Origin: Chloroflexota bacterium
Lineage (GTDB): Bacteria; Chloroflexota; Anaerolineae; Anaerolineales; Villigracilaceae
Direction of reading: 5' to 3'
Length of the DNA stretch: 10,000 nucleotides
NCBI GenBank assembly: GCA_020217065.1
Contig: JAIWOB010000082.1
Span: 1 to 10,000 of the forward strand
The notes below the pieces were generated by a model that saw only the letters and a list, made by a program, of their open reading frames with translations, made no database searches and was not told where the DNA came from. The translations under genes and the position numbers were made by a program. Below are positions 1 through 6,629 of the stretch, in pieces; the stretch's first letter is position 1; each line of letters begins with the position of its first letter.

Positions 1-3
1 AAG

Positions 4-27
4 CCTTCCAAACGGAAGGTATATTTT
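4..27 (+). terminator. Putative intrinsic terminator of a left-flanking plus-strand gene
   Basis: A perfect 6-bp stem (CCTTCC at 4-9, GGAAGG at 14-19) closes a 4-base AAAC loop and is followed directly by the T-rich tract TATATTTT at 20-27. This is the layout of a small rho-independent terminator read on the plus strand. The stem is short and the tract is interrupted by two A residues, so it would be a weak terminator. The gene it would serve lies outside the window. Confidence 0.4.
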
Positions 28-49
28 GCAAAGGCGTATTAATATCATT

Positions 50-93
50 GCGGGTTACAAAGGCGCAACGCCTTCGTAACCCGCTTTCCTTTT
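50..93 (+). terminator. Long two-part hairpin with T-rich tail, probable terminator between convergent genes
   Basis: Bases 50-58 (GCGGGTTAC) pair perfectly with 76-84 (GTAACCCGC). After one A/C mismatch, AAGGCG (60-65) pairs with CGCCTT (69-74) around a 3-base CAA loop, giving about 15 bp of stem in 35 bases. TTTCCTTTT follows at 85-93, which fits termination of plus-strand transcription from the left. The minus-strand gene stops at 113, so its transcript also runs through the hairpin, but on that strand the following bases (AATGATATTAATA) are not a clean U tract. It may work for both directions or only stabilise the minus-strand 3' end. Confidence 0.5.
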
Positions 94-112
94 AGGGGCG
101 AAAAATTTACGG

Positions 113-2182
113 CTACTTCAAAATCTGGAAAAGATTACTGTAATCGTCCGTCCACAAGCGGACTGCGCCGACCGACTCGTCCACGACAACGGCGCGCTCT
201 TGGATTTCGGGAATTTGCAGACTCTGCGGGTTCACCGCCATCAAAACCCAGCGCGATGGGAAAATATCTTCGCCGGGTTTTGGATTGCGGTCAACAACCA
301 CAATCGAAAGCCCGTATTCTTGAGAAAGCCCCCAAAGCACCGGCAGCAGATTAATATGGCGGTTGGAGATGTGCGCCGCAAGAACGCCGTCGGGCTTCAA
401 ATGCTGGAGATAAATGGCAAAGGCTTCGCGGGTAATCAAATGAGTGGGAATTGAATCGCTGCTAAAGGTATCCAAAATCAGAACGTCGAAATTTTGCGGC
501 TCGCCTCGGGCGAGTTCCCGCTCCAGAGCAAGGCGGGCGTCGTCGGTTATTACGGCGACTTCGCCTTTGCAATCCGATAAAAAGGAAAAGTAGCCGCCCC
601 TGCCTTCGGCGTATTCCACCACGATTGGGTTAATCTCGTAAAAGCGGTAGATGTCGCTTGCCTCGGCATACGCCGCCAGCGTGCCGATTCCCAGCCCAAG
701 CACGCCGACTTTCATCCCATGTCCGCGCTGCGGGTGATTTGACAAAAGCAGACCCGCGCCGCTCTCGCGCGTGAAATGCGTGGTCGGCTCGTCGCGCAAT
801 TCGGGCGAAAGATATTGAATCCCGTGAACGGTCATGCCGTGAATCATCAAATAACCGTCGCCAAAACCGTTTGGAGAAGTCCATGAGCGGACGCGCATCA
901 ACCCGTAAAAATTGCGGTGCGCCGCCAGCGCGTCGAAAAAAGAATTCAGGCTGAAAACTATCGCCAGCGTTCCAGCCAAAAACGAAACCCAAAGGACCGA
1001 AGCGCGAATTTTAGGCCGCTCCCAGCGCGGGAGGAGCGAAAGAATGAGAATTACGAAGGTCATCAACCAGGCGAGGTAAAACTCCCAATATCCTGTAAAA
1101 ATGAGCGGCGCAATCAAATTGACGAAAATTCCGCCCAATGCGCCGCCGACGGAAACCATCAAATAGAAGGCGGTCAAATGTTCGGCGGGCGGACGCAGAA
1201 GATACAACTCGCCATGAGCGCTCATACAGGCAAAAAACAGCAGCGCGCTGTAGATGAATATCTGCAAAAAGACGCTCAAAGTCGCCGCGTTGCCGAGCGC
1301 CCATAACGCCGCTACGCTGGCGGCGGCAAACAACAGCGCGTACAGGCGGGGTTGAATCCAGACTCCGCCAGAAAAGGTGAGGATAAAGGAAAGCAGATAC
1401 AAAGCCAGCGGAATAATCCACAAGAAGGGGATGACCGCCACTTCTTGAGTGATGTGATTGGTCACCGCCAGCAGAAAGACGGAGGGAATCGCGCCGAGGA
1501 TTGCCCAAAGCGACATCAACGCGGCGGACGGTTTTTCCGCCGCTGACGACGGGAAGGCTGGCTGACCGTCTGCGGGGGTATCCGCCCTTTGAGCGCGCAG
1601 CGCCGACCATCCCACCAGCATGGCGAAGAGGATAAACCCCCCGCTCCAAACCCAGCCCTGAACGCGGAGCGTTAACTGCGGCTCAATGAGGATGGGATAC
1701 GCCAGCAAGCCCATCAGAGAGCCGACATTCGAAAGAGAATAGAGTTTTGCGTAAGAGCGCCGGGGAAAGAGCCGGCTAAACCAGGCTTGCATCAACGGGC
1801 TGTTGGACGCCAGCACGAAGTAAGGCAGACCCACAGAGACGGTTAACAAAAAAAATAATTGTAAAATGGGAAGCGAAACGCCAATATCAGGCTTCCACTC
1901 GACGGAGGGGGTGACGGGAGACTTCCAGAAAAAGCCCAACACGACAAGCCATACAACCGTCGCCGCAAGCAAGGCGGAGTGAATCCAACCCTGCCTCCTC
2001 TGTTTGACCAGCCAGTAAGCGTAGGCGTAGCCGCCTGTCAGAAACACTTGAAAGAACAACATGGCGGTTGACCAGACGGCGGGAGTCCCGCCAAACCAGG
2101 GCAGGATGAATTTGCCAATCATCGGCTGAACCTGGAACAACAAAAAAGCCGAAAGAAAAACGCTGAGCGCAAAAAACGTCAT
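113..2182 (-). CDS. Polytopic membrane protein fused to spermidine-synthase-like methyltransferase-fold domain
   Basis: The protein has 689 aa from the ATG at 2182. That start has a strong ribosome-binding site, GGAGGT, 5 bases upstream, and puts a membrane segment right at the N terminus. An in-frame ATG at 2248 would add 22 polar residues and has no such support. Residues 1-410 hold many hydrophobic segments, with the family-typical stretches NSPLMQAWF (127-135) and SNVGSLMG (151-158). Residues about 490-640 form a Rossmann-type aminopropyl/methyl-transferase domain: glycine loop GLGIGT (496-501), ribose-binding-type acid in YEINP (E516), TDDAR (546-550) and the DTFSSDSIPTHL block (571-582). 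A WTDDYSN block (677-683) lies near the C terminus. Fused MFS/spermidine synthase proteins of this length are widespread in bacteria. Their substrate is generally unknown, so polyamine synthesis should not be assumed. It is the last minus-strand gene, 69 bases after mltG. Confidence 0.8.
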   Translation of the reverse strand: MTFFALSVFLSAFLLFQVQPMIGKFILPWFGGTPAVWSTAMLFFQVFLTGGYAYAYWLVKQRRQGWIHSALLAATVVWLVVLGFFWKSPVTPSVEWKPDIGVSLPILQLFFLLTVSVGLPYFVLASNSPLMQAWFSRLFPRRSYAKLYSLSNVGSLMGLLAYPILIEPQLTLRVQGWVWSGGFILFAMLVGWSALRAQRADTPADGQPAFPSSAAEKPSAALMSLWAILGAIPSVFLLAVTNHITQEVAVIPFLWIIPLALYLLSFILTFSGGVWIQPRLYALLFAAASVAALWALGNAATLSVFLQIFIYSALLFFACMSAHGELYLLRPPAEHLTAFYLMVSVGGALGGIFVNLIAPLIFTGYWEFYLAWLMTFVILILSLLPRWERPKIRASVLWVSFLAGTLAIVFSLNSFFDALAAHRNFYGLMRVRSWTSPNGFGDGYLMIHGMTVHGIQYLSPELRDEPTTHFTRESGAGLLLSNHPQRGHGMKVGVLGLGIGTLAAYAEASDIYRFYEINPIVVEYAEGRGGYFSFLSDCKGEVAVITDDARLALERELARGEPQNFDVLILDTFSSDSIPTHLITREAFAIYLQHLKPDGVLAAHISNRHINLLPVLWGLSQEYGLSIVVVDRNPKPGEDIFPSRWVLMAVNPQSLQIPEIQERAVVVDESVGAVRLWTDDYSNLFQILK

Positions 2183-2251
2183 TGTGGACCTCCGCGCTTC
2201 ATTGTAAACAATATCGGTTAAAAGGTGGGTTGCAGATTTGAAAGGCAAAAG

Positions 2252-3355
2252 TCACCGGCAGCCGTTTGCCAAGTGCTCCTCGAAGGTTACGGCAAAGACA
2301 TGATAGCCTGAACCGTCGCACCTTGCCTGAAAATAATAATACGGAGAAGTTTCAGGGAAAGCCGCCGCCTGCAGCGCCCCCAGGCTGGGATTGGAAATCG
2401 GCGCCGGCGGCAAACCGGGGTAAATGTAGGTGTTGTACGGCGAGTCGAACTTCAAATCTTCGAGGCTGAGCGGATTTTTCCACCAGGTCTGCGCGAATGG
2501 GTCGTAACCGAGCGCGTATTGAACCGTGGGGTCGCTGCCCAGGGTCATCCCAGCCTTGAGGCGGTTGAAGAAAACGGAGGCGATTAACGCCTGCTCCTCG
2601 TCGCGAACCGCCTCGCGTTCGATAATGGAGGCAAGCGTGACGGCTTGGTATAAATCCAGACCCTGCGCGGCGAATCCGCCGCGCATGTCGTCGGTAATGT
2701 GCAAAACAAAATTGCGGGCAATCAGGTCGAGGAGTTGCTCAACGGTCGCGGAACGCAGGACGAGGTAGGAATCGGGGTAAAAGAATCCTTCCATCGTGGG
2801 GGGCGAAATCCCAAGCGCGGCGGGCGGGGAACTCGCGGCGGCGATAAAGGCTTGGGGCGAAATCGCCAAGCCAGAGGTGGGAAGCGAAGCGGCAATTTCT
2901 TCCAGCCGCCAGCCGGGTAAAATCACAAAAGTCGTTTCCTCAGGGGTCGCGTCTTGTAATTCGCGGGCGAGGTCAATAATGGACATGGCTGGGCTGAGAA
3001 GATAGTCGCCGGCTTGAATGGCGCGGTCTATTCCCGTGTAAACCACATAATCGTAAAACGCCTGGGCGCTGACAATGAGAGCGTCCTGCTCCAAACGCAA
3101 GGCGATGGACGAAATGGATTCGCCCCGCTCGATGTGAAAGGCTCGTTTATCGCCGTTTGGATTCCTCGGCGCGACCAGCAGGTCGCCGCGCAGCAGAAGA
3201 CGCGTGGAATACGCGACGCGCTCGGAAATGGAGAGCGAACGCGCAGGCGGACCGTACAACATGGAAGCGCGCGCAGGGGCGTAACCCAAGAAAATCACGA
3301 CGGCGGCGATGAACGCAAAAATGAACAGGGCGGAAAAAAGATGTGAACGGCGCAT
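2252..3355 (-). CDS. mltG: Endolytic murein transglycosylase MltG (YceG family)
   Basis: MltG is an inner-membrane lytic transglycosylase that cuts nascent peptidoglycan strands and so sets glycan length. This 367-aa protein has an N-terminal membrane anchor (about 6-26), then a LysM-like subdomain beginning near FHIERGESISSIA (73-85), then the YceG catalytic domain. Visible family motifs are MEGFFYPDSY (188-197), LASIIEREA (241-249), SDPTVQY (274-280) and YNTYIYPGLPPAPISNP (307-323). By comparison with E. coli MltG, E246 in ASIIERE is the expected catalytic glutamate. Length is normal for the family. The ATG at 3355 is the first possible start after an in-frame TGA, but no Shine-Dalgarno sequence is visible. 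Two cysteines (C346 and C366) sit in the extracytoplasmic C-terminal tail. It follows ruvX by 53 bases; ruvX and mltG also lie close together in Firmicutes such as Bacillus. Confidence 0.95.
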   Translation of the reverse strand: MRRSHLFSALFIFAFIAAVVIFLGYAPARASMLYGPPARSLSISERVAYSTRLLLRGDLLVAPRNPNGDKRAFHIERGESISSIALRLEQDALIVSAQAFYDYVVYTGIDRAIQAGDYLLSPAMSIIDLARELQDATPEETTFVILPGWRLEEIAASLPTSGLAISPQAFIAAASSPPAALGISPPTMEGFFYPDSYLVLRSATVEQLLDLIARNFVLHITDDMRGGFAAQGLDLYQAVTLASIIEREAVRDEEQALIASVFFNRLKAGMTLGSDPTVQYALGYDPFAQTWWKNPLSLEDLKFDSPYNTYIYPGLPPAPISNPSLGALQAAAFPETSPYYYFQARCDGSGYHVFAVTFEEHLANGCR

Positions 3356-3408
3356 CGAAAATAAAAAGGCTGAAGAGAAAAGTCAACGGCGGCGAACGGC
3401 TCGCGCGC

Positions 3409-3834
3409 TTATTGCCTTTTCAACCTCCCGTTTTCTTCAAGATAGGATTGTAAAATCACCGCCGCCGCAAAGGCGTCTTGATGTCCCGCGCGTTTTTTTC
3501 GCGAGGCGGCAACTTGAATGCGGGCTGAGCGGGCGTCGTGGGTGCTGAGCGATTCGTCCCACAATTGTACGGGGATATTTGTTTGGTTTTTGAGTTCTTC
3601 CGCAAAACGGGCGGCGCGTCTGCCGGCGGGGTTGGGGTTGCCGTCTTCGTCGAAAGATTGTCCAACGATAATCAATTCCGCTCCGTTTTGGGCGGCAAGG
3701 TCGGCGACCTGCGCGGCGTCTGCCGCGCGGGAAACATGCTCAATAACCTTCAGCGGGCTGGCAATCGTCCCCGTCGGGTCGCTGATAGCAACGCCAATTC
3801 TTTTTTCGCCGTGGTCAATGGAAAGGATACGCAT
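3409..3834 (-). CDS. ruvX: RuvX/YqgF family putative Holliday junction resolvase / pre-16S rRNA nuclease
   Basis: This 141-aa RNase H-fold protein belongs to the YqgF family, whose members process the 5' end of 16S rRNA and have been proposed to resolve Holliday junctions. The N terminus ILSIDHGEKRIGVAISDP (3-20) holds the first catalytic aspartate, D7, and the diagnostic RIGVAISD stretch. ELIIVGQS (53-60) is the central strand, WDESLST (92-98) carries the second acid, E94, and HQDAFAAAVILQSYL (118-132) the third, D120. Length is typical. The usual DERLTT motif reads DESLST here, so the conserved arginine is replaced by serine while the acids remain. The ATG at 3834 starts 22 bases after the stop of the preceding gene. 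No clear Shine-Dalgarno sequence is seen, so translation may be coupled or leader-independent. Confidence 0.93.
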   Translation of the reverse strand: MRILSIDHGEKRIGVAISDPTGTIASPLKVIEHVSRAADAAQVADLAAQNGAELIIVGQSFDEDGNPNPAGRRAARFAEELKNQTNIPVQLWDESLSTHDARSARIQVAASRKKRAGHQDAFAAAVILQSYLEENGRLKRQ

Positions 3835-3856
3835 GAAAGGGAATAACGCAAACTAG

Positions 3857-5344
3857 CTATTGAAGCGTAATGGAGAGGTTGAACGGAATTAACGGAAGCC
3901 AGGGATACCAGGAAGGGGTCATCTCAATCTTGGGGCTTTGACGCAGGGAAAGAGTCGAAGTGAGCGCGGCGCGCGCCTGCCGGGGATTAAGTCCGCGCAC
4001 AAGAGCAAAGACCGCCATCTTGTCAATCCGCCGCAATAAGGGGCGGCTCGCCTCTATTTCAAAACGAACGACCCCGTCCGCGCCGCTAAAAGGCGCGGTT
4101 GTCGCTTGATAAGCGGGCGCGCCTGCCGCTTCAAAACCGTCTTCCAAAGAAGCGTCCAACGCCAGCAAAGACAACTGAAGCAGGTCCTCCGCTGAAACGT
4201 AACGCGCGGTGAAACGAACCTTCATCTTAAGCGTCAAGACGTTTCCAGGTTCGCCCGGCAAAGGGGCAAAAACCTCCTCGATAATTTCCGCAGGCTCGAC
4301 GGTGTCGGAAAACAATAAATCTCCCTCCTTCAGAGCGGCGCGTAATTCGGCTTCCGCTTTGCGAAGCAGGGTCTCAACTGTCGCCCCGCGCAGCCGGGCG
4401 CGGTCCTCTTCGGTTGCGCCGATTTCCATGACGTTTGAGCCGCCGCTCAACGGCTGAGGGTTTGAGACCGAAACGGAAAGCCCAAGCGAGCCTTCAATCA
4501 GATTAATCGTATTCTCCGCCACATTGCCCTGCTCCCCCGCTTGCAACGCCTCGACAGGCGTCTCCACAAAGCGACCCATGCCTGGGGGAAGGCGAACCTC
4601 GTTGAGCGTGACAAAACGAAAGCCGGAGGAGGTTGTCACCGTCGCGCCGGCGGGAATATTCACCTCATTCTGGCTCAAATTCGTAAAACGCACAATCCCT
4701 TTGGATTTGGACTTTGGAACGGAAATTCGGCTCGAAATGGAAAGGGATTCTTCCGCGCTGACAACGGCGTCCGCCTCGCGCGCCGGGACCAAACCGCGAA
4801 GGGAAACTTCCCGCGTCGAGTCGCTCGCCGCAATAGAAATCACGACGCTTTGTTTTTTTTCTTCAGGGTAGAGCGTTAACGCGGCGCGCGGAATAAAAAG
4901 ACCCGCCAGCGCCAAAAAAGCCAACACGCCGGCGGTAAAAATCGCCGCCCGAGCCGGCAGGGAACTTAACAGCGCGGGTTCTCTTTTATTATGGATTTCA
5001 TCGTGAAGAGTCCGTAAATCGCGGCGCGGGGCTTTCAAAACGCGGCGCCTCTTTCGCGCGGGAATATTCCATGGCTCGCGCTGGGCGGCGGCTGTCGAGT
5101 CAAAGACCGGAATCCCAAGAGACGCCGCATCCCGCTTCACCGAGGCGCGGCGGGTAACCAATCCCAACTGAGCCCCCAGCGAATCCGCGTGACGCTGCAA
5201 AACTTTCCAATCCAACAGGCGCAAATTTACCTTCGCGCTCTTGGGCAAAACAAGCAGAATGCGCGGGGTCTTTGCCCACGACAACTTGTCGCGGACGGAA
5301 ATGAGGTCGTCGTGCGATTCGAGGGCGATAATTTGAGTTTTCAA
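3857..5344 (-). CDS. Single-pass membrane protein with Baseplate_J/gp47-like extracytoplasmic domain
   Basis: About 495 aa when started at the TTG at 5344, which has GGTGA 7 bases upstream. A second TTG at 5350 is also possible but sits only 1 base from that sequence. Numbering from 5344, residues 1-95 look like a soluble alpha/beta domain (ISVRDKLSWAKTPRILLVLP, then QLGLVT and GIPVF). A basic linker (97-108) follows, then one transmembrane helix near 133-152, then a large beta-rich domain. That domain carries Baseplate_J signatures: IPAGATVTT (229-237), EQGNVAENTI (271-280) and NPQPLSGG (295-302) followed by an acidic EEDRARLR stretch (312-319). Baseplate_J is best known from phage tail and contractile-injection baseplates, but no other phage gene is nearby, and the gene sits between housekeeping genes. 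Chloroflexota genomes carry similar stand-alone proteins whose function is unknown. Role here: unknown, probably envelope. Confidence 0.75.
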   Translation of the reverse strand: MKTQIIALESHDDLISVRDKLSWAKTPRILLVLPKSAKVNLRLLDWKVLQRHADSLGAQLGLVTRRASVKRDAASLGIPVFDSTAAAQREPWNIPARKRRRVLKAPRRDLRTLHDEIHNKREPALLSSLPARAAIFTAGVLAFLALAGLFIPRAALTLYPEEKKQSVVISIAASDSTREVSLRGLVPAREADAVVSAEESLSISSRISVPKSKSKGIVRFTNLSQNEVNIPAGATVTTSSGFRFVTLNEVRLPPGMGRFVETPVEALQAGEQGNVAENTINLIEGSLGLSVSVSNPQPLSGGSNVMEIGATEEDRARLRGATVETLLRKAEAELRAALKEGDLLFSDTVEPAEIIEEVFAPLPGEPGNVLTLKMKVRFTARYVSAEDLLQLSLLALDASLEDGFEAAGAPAYQATTAPFSGADGVVRFEIEASRPLLRRIDKMAVFALVRGLNPRQARAALTSTLSLRQSPKIEMTPSWYPWLPLIPFNLSITLQ

Positions 5345-5351
5345 AATCAAT

Positions 5352-5356
5352 TCACC
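5352..5356 (-). promoter_or_regulatory. Partial Shine-Dalgarno (GGTGA) deciding the TTG start of the Baseplate_J-like gene
   Basis: Read on the minus strand, GGTGA lies 7 bases before the TTG at 5344 and only 1 base before the TTG at 5350. Normal spacing favours 5344. An in-frame TGA at about 5378-5380 closes the frame upstream, and no ATG or GTG start lies between it and these TTG codons. Confidence 0.45.
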
Positions 5357-5375
5357 GGAGAAACGGAGGCGGCGC

Positions 5376-5401
5376 AGTCAAAAATTTTTTCTGATTTTTT
5401 T
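5376..5401 (-). promoter_or_regulatory. AT-rich tract with TTGACT, possible UP element and -35 box
   Basis: In a G+C-rich window, the gap between the desulfurase and the Baseplate_J-like gene contains two A/T tracts (5380-5390 and 5395-5401), with centres about 11 bp apart. On the minus strand they lie directly upstream of TTGACT (5376-5381), which resembles a -35 box with an UP element. No acceptable -10 hexamer is found 16-18 bases downstream, where the bases are G+C rich. A true internal promoter is therefore uncertain. Confidence 0.25.
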
Positions 5402-5423
5402 ATCCGGCTCCGTTCGTCTCAAT

Positions 5424-6578
5424 TCATTTGCGGTTTACCTTTCTCGCTTTTTCGACGAGGCTGGGCAAAGTCTTCAAAAAGGCTTCAACGTCTTCAGGGC
5501 TTGAGTCCATACCGAGGGTGACGCGCAATGAACCCAAAGCCCAGTCGCGGGAATAACCGAGCTCCAGGAGCGCTTCGCTCGGTTCGGGGTTGCCCGTCTT
5601 GCACGCGGAACCGGAAGAGCAGGCAAAGCCCGCCGCATCCAAAAGCTGTAAAAGGAAATTGCCGTCCGCGTCTTTGAACACAAAAGAGGCGTGGTTGGGC
5701 AGGCGGTTTTGCGGATGCCCCGTCAGTTGAGAGTCGGAAATGGTTTCAAGAACCTGTCCAATGATGCGGTCGCGGAGCGGTTTGACGCGCGCCGTCCGCG
5801 CTTCGCGCTCTTCAAAGGCAAGGCGCAGCGCCTCGGCAAAGCCGACAATATAAGGGACGTTCTGCGTTCCCGCCCGCAGACCGAATTCCTGCCCGCCGCC
5901 CGTCTGGTGGGGAATCAAAGCCGTTCCCTTGCGAACGTATAAAGCCCCCACCCCTTTCGGTCCGTAAAATTTATGCCCGCCAAGCGACATCAAATCCACG
6001 CCCAAGGTTTGGACGTTTATATCGAGATATGCGGCGGCTTGCACGGCGTCCGTGTGGAAAACTACGTTTTGGCTGCGCGCAAAATCGGCAAGTTCCCAAA
6101 TCGGGTTGATTGTGCCAATCTCATTGTTGGCGTACATGACCGAAGCGAGCGCCGCGCTTGAGGTCAGAGCGCCTTGAAAAGCGGCCGGCTGAACCGCGCC
6201 AGTCTGGTCTACTTCCAGCCAACGCACTTTGAATCCATATTCTTTTTCCATCTGTTCGGCGGTGCGGCTGACGGCGTGATGTTCGGTTTTGGCGGTGAGA
6301 ATCTGCGCCGCGCCTGCGGTTTTACGCCGCGCCAGCCCCGCCCCGCGCAAAGCCAGGTTATCGGACTCGGAGCCGCAGGAGGTAAAAATAATTTCGTCGG
6401 GATGGCAATGCAAAACGGCGGCGACCGTTTCCCGCGCCTTTTCCAGCGCCGCTTCGGCTTTCTGCCCAAAGCGATGCGCGGACGACGGATTGCCAAAAGT
6501 CTCTTGAAAATACGGCAGCATCGCGTTCAGCGCGCGCGGGTGAAGGGGGGTCGTGGCGGCATAGTCAAGATAAATCAT
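5424..6578 (-). CDS. Cysteine desulfurase, NifS/IscS-like, PLP-dependent
   Basis: This 384-aa class V aminotransferase-fold enzyme releases sulfur from L-cysteine as an enzyme persulfide for Fe-S clusters or thiolated cofactors and tRNAs. The ATG at 6578 is chosen because the family begins with MIYLDYAATTP. An upstream in-frame ATG at 6707 would add 43 unrelated residues running into the divergent gene. Key residues: H100 in TEHHAV (stacks on PLP), D177 and Q180 in HTDAVQ, the PLP-binding lysine K203 in GGHKFYGPKG, RAGTQN (235-240), and the persulfide cysteine C326 in SSGSACKTGNPEPS. The loop spacing from C326 to EPS matches the long-loop IscS/NifS group rather than SufS. No iscU, iscR or tRNA thiolase gene is next to it, so its acceptor cannot be told. 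It is the first minus-strand gene, with an extended -10 promoter just upstream. Confidence 0.95.
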   Translation of the reverse strand: MIYLDYAATTPLHPRALNAMLPYFQETFGNPSSAHRFGQKAEAALEKARETVAAVLHCHPDEIIFTSCGSESDNLALRGAGLARRKTAGAAQILTAKTEHHAVSRTAEQMEKEYGFKVRWLEVDQTGAVQPAAFQGALTSSAALASVMYANNEIGTINPIWELADFARSQNVVFHTDAVQAAAYLDINVQTLGVDLMSLGGHKFYGPKGVGALYVRKGTALIPHQTGGGQEFGLRAGTQNVPYIVGFAEALRLAFEEREARTARVKPLRDRIIGQVLETISDSQLTGHPQNRLPNHASFVFKDADGNFLLQLLDAAGFACSSGSACKTGNPEPSEALLELGYSRDWALGSLRVTLGMDSSPEDVEAFLKTLPSLVEKARKVNRK

Positions 6579-6585
6579 GGAAGCG

Positions 6586-6594
6586 ATTATAGCA
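6586..6594 (-). promoter_or_regulatory. Extended -10 promoter TGCTATAAT of the cysteine desulfurase gene
   Basis: On the minus strand TGC precedes a perfect TATAAT at 6591-6586, matching the extended -10 form TGNTATAAT. No -35 box is recognisable 16-18 bases upstream, as expected for extended -10 promoters. The hexamer ends 7 bases before the ATG at 6578, so transcription would start at or next to the start codon. No Shine-Dalgarno sequence is present, which fits a leaderless mRNA. Confidence 0.6.
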
Positions 6595-6614
6595 AACAAA
6601 TAAACAAAGCCCCA

Positions 6615-6623
6615 TGATAAAAT
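6615..6623 (+). promoter_or_regulatory. Extended -10-like promoter TGATAAAAT of the divergent membrane-protein gene
   Basis: TGA followed by TAAAAT at 6618-6623 matches TGNTATAAT with one change in the hexamer. It ends 6 bases before the ATG at 6630. There is no Shine-Dalgarno sequence and no clear -35 box, so a leaderless transcript is likely, mirroring the desulfurase promoter on the other strand of the same 51-bp region. Confidence 0.45.
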
Positions 6624-6629
6624 CAAGCA

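Noticed and set aside
917..1306. Open frame of 129 codons on the plus strand opposite the fusion gene
   Set aside because: The translation is highly charged and low in hydrophobic residues, has no Shine-Dalgarno sequence, and lies fully opposite a well-supported gene. It is a composition shadow.
2201..2206. TACAAT on the minus strand as a promoter for the 113-2182 gene
   Set aside because: No TG extension and no -35 box at 16-18 bases; the transcript start would fall within or beside the Shine-Dalgarno sequence. Probably chance.
2183..2248. N-terminal extension of the spermidine-synthase-like fusion to an ATG at 2248
   Set aside because: The strong GGAGGT site lies inside this extension, 5 bases before the ATG at 2182, and the extension is polar and unlike the family.
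3358..3386. TTGACT (3381-3386), 17-base spacer, TATTTT (3358-3363) on the minus strand before mltG
   Set aside because: Box quality and spacing are good, but the -10 hexamer ends only 2 bases before the ATG, so transcription would start inside codon 2. It cannot drive translation from the chosen start, and no good alternative start is seen.
3857..5344. Prophage or tailocin remnant
   Set aside because: Only a Baseplate_J-like domain is present, joined to a membrane anchor and set among housekeeping genes. No other tail, lysis, integrase or capsid gene, and no attachment-site repeat, is seen.
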